Shown piece after piece: positions 22,966-34,892 of a stretch of 64,000 bases of DNA; position 1 is the stretch's first letter, and every line of letters begins with the position of its first letter. The stretch is from assembly GCA_038373885.1 (NCBI GenBank), contig JAWZYV010019925.1, positions 773,001 to 837,000 on the forward strand, written 5' to 3'. The stretch is from Cheiracanthium punctorium (Eukaryota; Arthropoda; Arachnida; Araneae; Cheiracanthiidae). The notes beneath the pieces are model-generated. The model made no database searches and had not been told where the DNA came from. It was given only the letters and a program-made list of their open reading frames with translations. The translations under genes were made by a program, and so were the position numbers.

Positions 22966-25131
22966 CAGGGCTCACAAATAGTCTCCTTTTTCCCTAAAAG
23001 TCTCTTTTTTAGTTAGAGCTCTCTAAAAGTCCCTTTTCCATGTAAATGGTCCCTATTTCCTCTTTTTCACCGTGGATTCTAGAAATTCCAAAGTCATGTC
23101 ATGGTAACTCTCGAATGATAAGCACCTGTAAGAAATCTAATTGCAAACCAACTGAGAAACCCATCCACATAAATGTCAAATATTAGAATTTTTTCTGGTC
23201 CTGCTTATTTATAATAGAAAACAGAATCTGGATCTTCCTTTTCACCCTCACTTTTTAATGATTCAATCTGAGAAGATGGGGAAACACAAATGAAAAAATA
23301 TGAGTTTCTTTTCTGTTTTTTTTTTTTTTTTTTTTTTTAAGCACTACAGTACTAGCAGGTTTTTTAGCATTGGCATAATTTGCCTACACAATTTCTTGTG
23401 CTGAAGCATTTTTTCCAAATGTGTTTGCCAGATTACGAGAAAGGAGGGAGGGGGAGAATAAAATGTTGAAAGTTGCACAAGATTTGCAATTTTTGATAAT
23501 TGATCGCCAAATTTTGTATCTTCAAAACCGAACCAAGCTTGGCAATATCTTCAAACATGACAGTTTATTACAAAGGAAAAGTATAGTTAGAATATTCCTG
23601 GCAAAAATTGTAAAATAGTTTAGGAGGCGATTTTAATATAGATTTCAATTCCGAAGTGTTTGTGGAACAAGAATGACACAGCACACTCTATGGATTATGA
23701 TGCCCATTCCAAGCAGTATTTAAAATGGTGAATTTCAGTTCGAATATGCTTGGCAAAGATTGTAAAACAGTTTTAGTAGGCAATTTTAAGATAAATTTTG
23801 ATTCCAAAGATATTTTCTATGAAACAAGGAAGAAAAATAGGGATAACGCATGAATTATGATACACTTTTAATACAGAGCACTTTAGTACGTATTAAAATA
23901 TGAAAGTGTTTAGGATTTTATTTATTTATTTATTTAGCATCTACTTTAAGTTACCGCAGTTGTTTACACTTGTAAACATGTTTAATTCTGTGCATTGGTG
24001 AATATCAAATACTTAATGGGATCATCCTTACAATTATATGGCAACATCAGGATAGATCCAAGTCAAGTGCACAAATAATTCCCAATTTTAGGATCAGAGT
24101 TACTAATTTAAAAAAAAGAAAGGGAAAGAGTTACTAATTTAAAAAAAAAAGAATGCATTAAACAAAATTATTCTTCAGTGTTATTTTTCTTCGTTCGTAC
24201 AATTGTTATCTTTATTATTCTTTTGACGCAAACTCTATTCTCTCTCTCTCTCTCTCCCCCCCCCTTTTTAAATCATACTTTTTTTTTAAATATCAGTATA
24301 TTTTGTTCAAATTTAAGTTTGTGTGAGTAAACCTTTGCAGAATAGTTTAATTTTGCACAAAAATGCAGATAATGGTGATCCACCCTGACTTGAATTTGTT
24401 ATAGCCACTTAAAATCGAGATATGCTGACTTTAAAAAAGAGAAACACCGTTTTTTATATTTTTAGTTTTCAGACTATCATATAAGGAGTCCTAAAATTTA
24501 TTACAACAAAAAAAACAACAACATGTGCAGCAGATTTAACCCCCCCCCCCCCACACTCTCTACCTTTTCCTTGGATTTTCCCTGCAAATTTAATTTTATT
24601 TACATACTGAACTGTGTGGAATTTTCACATATCTGGCATTTGGTGTTTCCCCAGGCTTTTTCTGTCTATATATTTCTATTCATATGAAGCATCAGATACT
24701 ATGCATTGCTGATAAAGAGCAACAATTTTTAACATTAAAAAGGTGGATTTCAATGTTCTGATTGGTCTACATTTGTTTAAAACTTATTGTTTTTTCACCA
24801 CTCTTTTTATCTTCCTGCTTTCACCTATTTTCGTTATTTTAGGTCCTCATGCAGAGTGGCAACAGAGCCAGCTGGAAATATGAGGGAATTTCATAAATTT
24901 GGGATTAGGGAATTATATGAATTTGTTTTATTCCTCCTTTTTTCTGATCTTTTTAGGTACAAATTAAAAATATCAGCTAAGCTGAAATCCCATAGCATGA
25001 GTGAAAAAAAAAAAAAAAATTATGCAAATGTTGTGGGGTTGTGTTTTACTAAGTCTCTTTTTAGTCTCTTTTTTTCTAGAATTTGGTCCCTTTTCCTCTA
25101 GAGATATCATTAAAAACAGTTGTGAGCACTG
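22966..25131 (+). mobile_element. CAG...CTG element with 6-bp flanking repeat AGAGTC
   Basis: Left end CAGGGCTCACAAATAGTCTC; right end reverse complemented CAGTGCTCACAACTGTTTTT. AGAGTC abuts both ends (22960-22965 and 25132-25137). Subterminal AAAGTCTC/TCCCTTTTCC blocks near the left recur inverted or direct near the right (AGTCTCTTTTT, GGTCCCTTTTCC). 2.17 kb. The interior holds endonuclease-type relics at 23600-23825. No transposase. Confidence 0.65.
23600..23825 (+). pseudogene. two short endonuclease (GDFNI) relics
   Basis: Two similar segments ~150 bp apart (23601-23660 and 23752-23823). In one frame each reads G(D/N)F-x-I-x-F-N/D-S, that is the GDFNIDFNSE-type motif also found at 5590-5640. 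A partial duplication of a retroelement endonuclease piece; both are too short and broken to function. Confidence 0.5.
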
Positions 25132-25631
25132 AGAGTCTATCCTTCCCTTCTCTTAATAGAATCTGTCCCCTTTCTATAACAGCCAGTGGCGGCTCGTGAC
25201 CTGCTTCAGTTGTGGGGCCCGAAAAAGTAGTGCCAGTTCAAATCGGGAAAATACATATACATAGAGCTGTGGCGGATCGTTACCTATTTCAGAGGAGGGG
25301 GCTTTTTTTTTTTTTTTTTTTTTTTAAGCTCGAAAAGGTAAAACATGAATCGCTTTTGTAAACAGTGTGAATACATAAAAACTTTTCGAATAACAAGTTA
25401 TGAAAGGCGTATTGATTTCTCCTTTAAGTTTTCATTTAAAGACAGCAGATTTATTTTGCCCCAAAAAAACATTTTCCTCCATTTTTCTTTCTCAAAAAGG
25501 TACAATATCAATTAAAAAAAAAAAAAAATGCATGTGTACATGTTGAAAAACGAATTGGTCCATAATGTTTCATCTCCAAATAGCAAATCGTGCCCCTTCA
25601 TAAACAAAAAAACGGTGCCCGTTGCGATGAT

Positions 25632-27763
25632 TACCGTAATTTATGGAAGAAACGCCGCACCCACGAAAATGAGCTTAGTTAGCTAGAAAATCGTTAAAAA
25701 CGCCCTAGCCGCAATCGTTGGTGTGTGTGTGTGTGTGGTGGGGGGGGGGGTGATCGTGGTCAGAAGTCAATGCCAGATAAAATTCAATGTTTTCTAAAAT
25801 AATTTCTTAATTAACAAAAAATAAATAAATAAAAAATATGTTGCATTACTTATTAGACCTAATTTATTAAAAAACTATTAAGTTGATCAGATATATTTCG
25901 GGAGAAATTGGATAAACGGTAAAAAAATCTCCTTTTTTCTCCCCCTTCCCATAGAATGTTTTAAAGTATTTGCCACTATTTTACGAAGCTTACGATTTCT
26001 ATTTTCAAATAATCAGATATCAATGTTTATATTCACAAAGGCGAATTTATAGAAATAAAAAAATAACTTCTAAAAACCTTCTTGCATCTGCACAAAGTTC
26101 GGATAGACTACCAGGCGCCATTAAAATGAAAACAGCAATCGATGTGTGAGAAGACTCCAGTTAAAAGTAAACATTTCCCCCTGCGGATGGCCAGCTGTTG
26201 ATTACGTAATGAGCTTGCTTCAGCAAATTGTTGCTTTAAACTGAATGTTGTGTAACAACTCTTGATGGTATTTATTTATTATTTTTTATATTTTATACCT
26301 GCCAACCTGGGAAAATTAACACCAGTAAAATCTTGTGCTCATTTCAGTAATTTTCCACCTCACATCAGTAAAACTAAGTTCATTTTTTGTTAATGACTAG
26401 TGCTCTTGTTACTACTTGTCAAAACTAAGTTTATTTATTGTCAAAATGCTCTTTAATTTAATTTTTAATATCATTTTCATTCACAACTGAACCTGCTCTA
26501 CTTAGTGAAGTTCCCCCCCCCCCCCCTTCCTCACTGATTTCCTAGGGGGGGGGGGGTTAAAAATTTAAAATAGGAATAACTTTTTATTCTTACGGAATTG
26601 GAGCTTTAAATGAGAGAGTACTAAAGGAAAAATATTTACTCTCAAGAGGGATGGAAAAGGATTGAACTGAAAATCTGAACGTGCCCGATTCAATGCTTTT
26701 TTTTTTTTTTTCTTTGTTGGTTTCTTCGAGAGAGGAGGTGGAGTGGAGCTAAAATATTACATTTAAAATCAAAATAGGAATCAATTTTTATTCTTACGGC
26801 ATTGGACATTTAAATAAACGAGTGTTTAAGGGAAAGTATATATTCACTGGACGGATGGAAAAAGATTACACTGAAAAAAATTGAGACCTTCGAAAATCGC
26901 CAGACAATCCATAAAATGACTCGTCATATCCGTACATCAGTAAATTAACACTAAAATCCGTGTATTTTACGGATAATCCGTAAAAGTTGTCAGGTATGAT
27001 ATTTATAACATTGGGATTTATTTTAAAAGCACTTAGCATTTCTTGAGTATGCCAATTAGTTGGCAGTGTTTATTCCATAGAGTGCACAGGGTGCAAAGCC
27101 GCACGGCGAAAAAAAAAAAATCTTTCAGATTAACTTTATTTATTTATTTATTTTTTGGGGGGGGAAGGGTTAAACTCGCACCGTGCGCAACATTGACTAA
27201 TTTTGGCTGAAATTCAGTATTTTAAGAACACTTGAGGTTCATGTGAAAAACGGGTGCATTTAATAGGGGGTAGTGCACTTTTGAGGTATTTTACAGAACT
27301 TTAACCCTTCAAAATATATATTCAGAACTTCATTAAAATTTAATTATAGTTGTAAAATGTAGATGTAAAAGATTTACTTCTATTTTTTTTTCTTTTTACT
27401 TAATTGAGGAGACATCGGTTGGATGTATGAAGCCATCCACTTCAGAGCACGGGACATAGACCCATCTTAGGGTGCTCTGACTTTCTCCAAAACTGGATCA
27501 AAGATCAAACCTCTTTTCTATGGGGGTAGGTTTGCATTCTGATTCGCTACGCTGTGATCTGTGCACGCTAAAGAGTACGTGTCGATGGTGGCGCCATCTT
27601 TTGAGAAAATTATCACGAAATGACTTTTTCGATTTTTCGTTGAAGATCGGCTAAAAAAAATTAAAAATATTGTAAACGCCACACCCGGTAGAAACACCGC
27701 ACTTACTATTTTTTAACTTTTAAACTCATAAACGCCGCGGCGTTTCTTCCATAAATTACGGTA
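25632..27763 (+). mobile_element. element with 27-bp perfect terminal inverted repeats
   Basis: 25632-25658 (TACCGTAATTTATGGAAGAA...) is an exact inverted copy of 27737-27763. If the outer TA is the target copy, this is a Tc1/mariner-type insertion with CCGTAATTTATGG ends. Internal GGCGTTT/AAACGCC motifs recur near both ends. No transposase. It contains the smaller element at 26298-26994. Confidence 0.72.
26298..26994 (+). mobile_element. small TA-flanked element with CCTG(C/A)CAAC ends
   Basis: Starts CCTGCCAACCTGGG and ends, reverse complemented, CCTGACAACTTTTACGG. TA on both sides. Internal TTAACACCAGTAAAATC and TTAACACTAAAATCCG motifs lie near opposite ends. C- and G-runs occur at 26510-26560. 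Confidence 0.5.
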
Positions 27764-27899
27764 CTTGTTTGCCTATCTGGCCAAAGCCCGACTGGTCCGA
27801 TCCGGGACGGGTAGAATGGCTTCGGAATGCAGCTTTCGTACGCAGTTTGAATCTTGCTTTACTGCTAACTAGCTTTCCATACACGCTTTAAAAGCTAAA

Positions 27900-28560
27900 T
27901 GAGCGTGGCAAAAATGTTGTTCCTAGGGAACAAAACATCGTGAGGTCCTACTTCTGCTTACCAGAGTTAAATTAAAAGAAACAAAGCCACAAGTAGGCTA
28001 AAATATTTTTATTAAGTAACAAGTTCTATTTACAAGTCATGACAATTATGACATTTTACGGGACACAGGATGCAAAACATTTCTACGGTCACATGAGCAA
28101 GAAAACGTTTCAAAGAATTTTAAAGGATATTTAGCTAAATTCAGAACTAACGTTTACATTTCTGCAAGGCTCAAGCAACTAGCGTAACAGGCCGATACTA
28201 CGGCAAAAAGGATTTAACTTAAAGTTCCATTTAATTTAAAGATGTCTGCAAATTGCAGTATAAATTAAGTTACGTTACGTTACTTTAAACACGGCTTACA
28301 GCCGCTGGCTGAACTGCGTCCTGCGCACCCGGCTCCCTCTCTGCTGCTCTACAACCAACTAAGATTGAGAGTTCTTATACAACAGTAGAATGCCGCTAGC
28401 TGACGTGGCGTCCAATCAGAGACTGCCGCACACGGGAGCGAGGATATTAGCATATGGCGAAAACTTGAAACATTTGCATATGATTCGCACGTGGCGAAAG
28501 AAGGACTCGCGAGCTAAATCAGCACAGAAAAGAATATCGCAGAAAAGAGATTACAGCCAG
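27900..28560 (-). other. GC-richer block with LTR-like promoter and poly(A) signals
   Basis: On the minus strand: a CCAAT-like GATTGGACG, then TATAAG (28361-28377 region), ~350 bp of transcribed-type sequence and AATAAA at 28008-28013. This order and spacing resemble the U3-R-U5 of a solo LTR. I could not find TG...CA borders with a target duplication, so it is only a suggestion. The + strand frame at 28390-28731 matches no family I know. Confidence 0.25.
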
Positions 28561-28840
28561 CAGCACAAACGCTGCTCAACTTCGCCGATGAAACTTGTTT
28601 TGATTTTAAACCGGAGCTCATGTGTCCGTTTACAAATGATGCTGCTGCTCCAATTTGAACAGCTATTAAATCTTTTTGCGACGACAGGACAATGGATTAT
28701 TGTTTTGAAACTGGGAAAGGTTTTTATTTAAGTTTTAGTTACGTTTTACTTATGCTATTGAAGATAAGAATTAAGTAATTTAAGTTAAAATAAATTGATT
28801 TCAGTTTCATAATAATTAATCTCTACAAAAAATTTAACAG

Positions 28841-29021
28841 AGTCAAAATGACGTATTCGGCGCAGACCGGCACAAAAATCGGCTAAAAGCGCAGTTCGGC
28901 GCAATATTTGTGTTTCAGCGCACCCTGAAAAAGTCAAAATGACGTATTCGGCGCAGACCGGCGCAAAAATCTGCTAAAAGCGCAGTTCGGCGCAAGAATT
29001 TGTGTTTCGGCGCAGCTCAGC
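28841..29021 (+). repeat. 91-bp subterminal tandem repeat, two copies
   Basis: Copies starting AGTCAAAATGACGTATTCGG at 28841 and 28932, rich in GGCGCA. They lie just inside the right end of the 8.9-kb element. Confidence 0.9.
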
Positions 29022-30365
29022 GCAGAATTAACATCCCTGAACGTGACAAAGTGAATGATATGAGCTTATTAAGTTTAATTTATTGCATTAAATGTAAAGT
29101 TAAACTAAAAATCTTAAAAATTACACAGCAAGCAAAACAATTTTGTAATTTTTGCAATGTCAGTTAGCTTGGAATAGCTGTTGCGGCTACTTAAGAGTGA
29201 CCAACCTTCTTCTCTAGCCGAGAATAAATAAACAAGTATTTCAATGGTTTTTCTGCATGAAGCATCAGGATTTTCATTACGCAAAAAAAAAAAAATGGGT
29301 GAGAATTTCTTACCCTCTCCCTAAAACGGAGTGAGATTTAAATAATGGGTGAAAATTTCTCACCTTAGATTTGGGTTGGGTAAATACCCAGTGGGTGATG
29401 TATTTATAAATGGGTATTTACCCCTGCCCTGAGTAAACACCAAATTCTGCGTATATAACCACTTTATGAAAAATGAAGCATGCACAACTTTTTTTGAAAA
29501 AATGCCCAAATTTTTCGAAATGCGAGAATTTTTGCAAAATAAAACTGATTTGTGGCGGCCGGGAATTTCTTGCAGTTATAACTTTTTAATGCAAGAAAAA
29601 AAAATGTAATATTCTCGCATTCTAGCACTGTAGTGAAAATACTGAGCATGGATATAAATTGAGGATCTTAGTTTTCCTTAACAGTTCGCTTTTAAAATGC
29701 AAGTGAGATTATAACAACTTAGTCATTGAATTTTGCAACAATGTTTGCACGGCATAAACAAATATCTGTTTATAACATAAATGTATAGGGATGGTGGCAC
29801 ACCATATGTGCATATTTACATTGGCTGAAAACAACATATCATTAAGGCATTTTACCATATCTTAATATTAAACTATTTAAAAAAATTCTGTTTAATCAAT
29901 TTAATTTAATCAAAGTTAATACCTAAAAAGAAAATATAGTTACTTATAAAATATAATTTTAAAGTTTGAAATCAAAGCAGGGTTTTAAAAATTATTTTAA
30001 AAAAGAAATATTAACAGCACACTGGACACCTGAAAATAGTAACCCGTAGTGTAACTGGCTCACAAATCAAAAAAGGTTAGCATTCACTGGTATAGGGCCT
30101 CCATTATCGAGAAAAATAATACCCTATGAATTTGATATTCCTTTTAATGCCACTGGGCGAAACCCATTAACTATTGAATGTTTATTTACTATTTTTAATT
30201 AAAAAGGATTGCAAAAAATGTTTTATTCAAAATAATAAAGTCTGGAGTTATCAAATCTAAAACATTTTTACTAATAAATTAAGGATAATCTTAAATTTCT
30301 TTGCCAAATTTGATGATATATATTAATTCCAGGAGTCATACTAGCTTCTTAAATTTGTGGGCTCT

Positions 30366-30690
30366 TTCTTGTGACCCAGAAGTCCAATAGTGTAATGATT
30401 TGAATATTCTTGTGACCCAGAAGTCCAATAGTGTAATGAGTTGTGCTGCTGCACCACAGATCTTGTCTAGGGTTCAGTTCCAAGACTCGGGGAAACGTTG
30501 GCTTAACCTTTCTCTCCTTGCACTGGTTGATAAAATGAAGACTAAACACTACAGGCTGACCGCCTGGCCGGTACGTATACTTTCACACCCCAGAGTCCAT
30601 GCCATGGGCATGAAGGTGTGTATGGGCAGTACAGCAAAGATGGCTGCAACAGCCAACCATGGTTCTTGCAGTAATGTTTAGGGGGTTATA
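30366..30690 (+). repeat. tRNA-derived SINE with 41-bp head duplication
   Basis: A GC-richer island with a B-box-like GGTTCAGTTCC (30471-30481) and an upstream A-box-like AATAGTGTAATGAGTTG. The first 41 bp (TTCTTGTGACCCAGAAGTCC...) occur twice in tandem at 30366 and 30407. The downstream part (CCTGGCCGGTACGTATAC, GCCATGGGCATGAAGG) is SINE-body-like. No A-tail or target duplication was identified, so the family is unconfirmed. Confidence 0.5.
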
Positions 30691-30814
30691 AGATGAAGTA
30701 TTTGGTGTCCTGTGCTGAATTTATAAGGCCCTTCTTCATAACATAAGAAAATAGTGAAAACACTTGTAAATTTAACTCAGAAACCAGGGATTGATGCTGA
30801 CGAAAATTGGGTCC

Positions 30815-30962
30815 ATTTTGCGGCCCCTTCATAAAATTACAGTCTATTAAAACAGCCTGTTCCAAAAAAAAAAAGAAGATTAAAATGGCTCTTTCATTAA
30901 AATACAATTGATTAAAATGGCCCCTTCACATAAATACAGTTTAATAAAAGCAGCCCTTCATT
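30815..30962 (+). repeat. degenerate GGCCCCTTCA-type repeat
   Basis: Three units of the type GGCCCCTTCA-TAAAATTACAGT-TTAAAA follow one another with variable spacing. Confidence 0.5.
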
Positions 30963-31559
30963 GGCATTTTACCCTGTATTTTAATCTGTTATGTGAATTA
31001 ATTTAACAAAAAAAGTGACATAAAAATTAGTGTGTAAATTCATAAAAATGGGACCCTGGAAAAAATTCTCAGATTAACCACCTGGAAACAGAAGTGTGCT
31101 ATCAAATATGCCTAAGGTCTTATAGAAAACTCATCAAGAGGGATTGATGGTTTAAAAAAAAAAAAAAAAAACAGTTCCCTTTTGAAATAAATGGGTAAAA
31201 TTATGCATTATATTGCATCAGAATGATTGCTGATTTTCCATTTGTAAAGTATACTTACATTGCATAAAATTTTATCTTTTATGTTCAGGATTTTAAATTT
31301 TGTTATCTTAAATGAAACAGAGCTGTACAGGGATTCTTTGATGTAAGATGCTATTTTACCTTGCCTGGAAATTTTTGCCATTTTTAAATGAATGATTATG
31401 TGTTTTGTCTGAAAAGGAAGAGAGTGCCTAAAATAAATTTTACATTCATTTGTAAAACAATATTGTTTATATGTAGATTAATGTTGTGTAACTTTTGTGA
31501 CATTTTAATCACTTTTCAAAAGTGGTCATTTTTTGTCTTCTGCTATTAATTCATACGGA

Positions 31560-31945
31560 GCTCCATATAAGATAGCCATTAGTAATCGCCAATCTCTCCT
31601 TAGGTCTCTATCAAGCAAAAAGTAAGACTATTTGCCTTTAGTGGATTCCAGGTCATTGTGGCATTGAGAGTAGAGATTTTGCCCATTTTCTAGCTAAAAA
31701 AAGGTGCAGTGATTACTCAAACTGCTAGTAATGGAATTCCTTTTCATAATAAATTATCTGATGATTTCTTTAAGAATAATTTTGAAAAAGATCTTTCAGA
31801 TAGGAATTCCCAGAAATATTGTTTTAAAAACATTTCAAATATTTCCTTCTGGCCTAGCATGAAAGCCAAAGCGAAATTTTGCTTTGTTACATGTCACTAT
31901 TGCTTTGCTAGACATTTACAATTTTTAAAATTTATTAGATGATCC
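31560..31945 (+). pseudogene. RNase H / C-terminal relic of a non-LTR retrotransposon
   Basis: One frame reads WIPGHCGIESRDFAHFLAKK, the conserved WIPGH-x-GI-x-GNE-x-AD-x-LAK block of the RNase H domain of Jockey/R1-type elements, here with the catalytic Asp/Glu region altered. A shifted frame continues ASNGIPFHNKLSDD...FWPSMKAKAKFCFVTCHYCFARHLQFLK, like the Cys/His C-terminal segment. Stops and a frameshift make it dead. It lies on the eIF4B coding strand 450 bp before the last exon. Confidence 0.65.
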
Positions 31946-32393
31946 TTGCTACTCGCTCAGAGACTTTTGAGAGCTTATGGACTACATCCACCTTAGCGAT
32001 GCCCTGCACTCTCCACCTGGTGCTTGTGGGAACGTTACTGGGAGGCAAAGGACAAAATGGGTTCATAGTCATTTTTCTGTTGCTGTTATTTTGTTTTCTT
32101 TTTCTGTTTGGTTTCAGAAATGTCTTTTGCACCCACCATTGGTGGTGGTGAGGAGGGGGGGGGGGGAGAGAGAGAGAGAAAATAAATTCTAACCTTTTGT
32201 TTTATGTAAATTTCAAATCTTGTATTTCTCATCATTTCTTCTTAATTTCAAATCTTGTATTTTGTAATAATACTTAGAATGCAATTAATTTGGATTGCTA
32301 TTATTTTTATTTCAATATGTTTTTCATACATACTTATTATTTTATAAATTTTCTTGAAGTTTATGAGAATAATTTTCTTTCTTGATTTGTCAG

Positions 32394-32471
32394 GTTTACA
32401 CATCTGCAAATAAATTCTCTCACTTGATGAATGATGCCGAAGATTATGATCGAGGTAGCGGCTCTGATTAA
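32394..32471 (+). CDS. eIF4B: eIF4B terminal exon with stop codon
   Basis: The acceptor is tgatttgtcag. It encodes 25 residues beginning VYTSANKFSHLMNDAED and ends with TAA at 32469-32471. The SANKF block followed by an acidic tail matches the SANK(F/Y) C-terminal ending known for animal eIF4B. It joins the preceding exon in phase 0, giving EEPKPP-VYTSANKF. The eight exons in the window together encode about 412 residues, consistent with the C-terminal two thirds of the protein. Confidence 0.9.
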   Translation, partial: VYTSANKFSHLMNDAEDYDRGSGSD

Positions 32472-34886
32472 TATGTGAAAGAATTTCTGTTAAAAACATA
32501 TTACACTACAACCTTGTAATTACAATATGGAAAGTTTTAAAGAAAATGGCCTTAGACTATATTTGTCATTTTTGTCCGTTCTTTGTTTGTGACACTTCTC
32601 TAAGGAAACTTTCATTGCTGCCAGAGTGTTTTGTAAGTATATCATTTTGTATAGTTGATAGCATTACAAAACACTCTGATTGGAATTGTGTAAAAAACAT
32701 TAATTAATTTTTTATGTGCAGTAATAGTTCATATGCCTATAGTAACATTAGTAATTTAATCTCCCCCTTTATCATAAAGTTTGCAAGCAAATTGTTTTGT
32801 AAGCTGGTTCTGTGTAAATCAAAATTTAGCTTGTGTGCATGTGAAATCATTGCAATTTGAGCTGTATATGAAATGCATTAAAATTACTCTTTGTTTAGAC
32901 ACAATTCATTTTTATAATTGTTTGATATAATTAATTTTTTATAAAATGCCTACCAGATTGTGCAGCATTTATTTTTTATCCTAAATTGTGAGTCTTCAGT
33001 TCAGATAAAGCCAGACAAAGTCTGTTGCAAAATGCTTTCTATAATTTTATTATTAAAATATTTAAATCAAAAAGAAAGTTAAGAGAATGTTGGTAAAATA
33101 TCATGTCTTTTATTATTGTACTTCATCTATAACCCATGAACAGTCAAGCTGAATATTGATCAATATAAGAAACTGTTCTCCATTTAGAAGATAAAAAATT
33201 ACTTTAGATTTTTGTGCAATCTTTTGAGTGTGTGTTATGTGATTTTTTAGTTTCCTCTGAGTTATGATGAATCGTGACATTATTTTTTTAATGCAATTTG
33301 TTTTCATGTAATGAAGTGTCATGTTTCTAAATGAATTAAATTTTTGCCTTTTTAAAATGGCCATTATTTCAGTAATTAAATAATTTAATGAACTGTGTTT
33401 TGTTGACTTATAATGCTAAATTCTTTTTCCCTGTGAAATACCCAGTTTTTTTTTGTCTTTACTTAATACAAAAATCGAAATTTTTGTTTTTCTCAGTTTT
33501 CAAAATTCTAGCTAGTAAGTTTTTTTTTTTTGTGCTTTTATTCGTTTTTGCTTTTTAAAAATATATTTGACCCATGTATACCCTTTTGTTATGCATGATT
33601 ATTATCTCTCAATATTCCTCAATTGTTGTTTTTTTTTTTTTTTTTTTAAACATGTTCTTTCATTTGCTTAATTGATATTTCTTCTTTTTCTTTTAAAATC
33701 CAGGGAAAAAACTTCATAACTGTTTTATGCTTAAATTTACAAGTTTCATTTGCTTGTATGGGGGAAAAATTAGTAATGCGTTGTGATTTCGTTTTGTGAC
33801 ATAAATAACTGTATGAGTGATCTCAGGGATTGTGTGTCACATTCATCATTGAGAAAATGTAGCAGTGGCAATTCCCTTCTGTTACTGTCACTGCGTCCCC
33901 CAAAGATTTGGTCTTAAAATGCTCTTTGGGCAGTCAAAACAGGGCAAAAATTAATCTCTGCTGTTCTGTCTTTACAATAATGGATGTGAACTACACACTT
34001 TTACATGTCTCAATCACTTATACAAAAATTTGAGCCATATGTGTCAAAAAGTGAATAAAGGCTCCTGAGGTGCGTCGGATGATTGTATTAGTGATGTTAA
34101 GAACAGCTTGTCATATTTGATGTATATATTATTCTTAGTTAAATAATGGGAAAGAGCAAGCAGATATGTGGATATTCGTGTTTTTTACTTCATGCGCAAA
34201 AAAAAAAAAGAAAAAAAAATTATCTCTTACATTTTTTACTGTAATAAAGACCACAATTATACTATAAGCTATTTGATATGCAGTGCTAGCTAACTTAAAA
34301 ATGAAATTAGCAAATTTCAAAATTAGTCTTTAATATTACATATTTTCTATTAAAAAGTATACATACATTTTTTTTTTTTGGATATATAAAATAGTTGTGT
34401 ATATATATATATATATAAAACTTTAATGAAATAGTCATTTAGATCATTTTCTTTATAAAAAAGGGTTATTATAATAAGTTAAAAAATTTTTTTTTGATTT
34501 AAAAAAAAAAAAAAAGCTTGTGTATTCTTGCATAAACACCAAGAGAAAAAGCTCGTAAACTATGCAATACAAATAAATACATACACACAGTTTTACCTGT
34601 TATTAAACACTTCAATTTACATTTGCTAAAATATCGGATCATCATCTCTAAATGTATGAATGGGCTATTTAAGCAGCTTCCCTTCATTATCAGTTGAGTG
34701 TTTAACATTTCAGTTTTTATATGCATTGTAAATTGCAGTGGTACTGAATGTCTATCGGATCATAGTATATACATTTTTCAGTACTCATCTGTGTTATATT
34801 CACAATTAGGTGCTATTGTCATTGATTGTGAATATTTTGTGAATATTTGTACAAATGTGCTTTAATTGTTTATGTATTGCACTTAA

Positions 34887-34892
34887 AATAAA
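34887..34892 (+). promoter_or_regulatory. candidate eIF4B polyadenylation signal (AATAAA)
   Basis: Canonical AATAAA about 2.4 kb after the stop codon. Alternatives are 34054-34059 and 35697-35702. There is no transcript evidence to choose between them. Confidence 0.35.

Larger units (their letters stand above)
20160..29039 (+). mobile_element. 8.9-kb CAG...CTG element with 6-bp flanking repeat AACGTG
   Basis: Both ends read CAGGGATGTTAA inward (12 bp perfect, then C/T-TC). AACGTG directly abuts both ends (20154-20159 and 29040-29045). Subterminal direct repeats differ at each end: three ~33-bp units with GGGAGCACC on the left, two 91-bp units with GGCGCAGACCGGC on the right. Nested inside are 22966-25131, 25632-27763 and the repeat array at 21.3-22.8 kb. 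No recognisable transposase gene. Part of the interior could be independent insertions, so the true backbone is shorter than 8.9 kb. Confidence 0.6.
16358..32393 (+). other. last eIF4B intron, 16 kb
   Basis: Largely built of mobile elements listed separately. Stretches where nothing was recognised: 16360-17540, 18520-18680, 18920-20150, 29050-30360 (AT-rich; GGGTAAATACCC-type palindromes near 29380-29430) and 30970-31540. Confidence 0.6.

Noticed and set aside
25193..25290. hAT-like start CAGTGGCGGCTCGTGACC
   Set aside because: No matching inverted end or target duplication was found in the window; a lone terminus is insufficient.
28390..28731. 113-codon + strand open frame in a GC-richer block
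   Set aside because: No recognisable domain; overlaps the LTR-like region. Kept only as part of that description.
29290..29432. GGGTAAATACCC/GGGTGAGAATTTC palindromic stretch ending in CCCTG, possibly a hAT end
   Set aside because: No opposite end or target duplication located.
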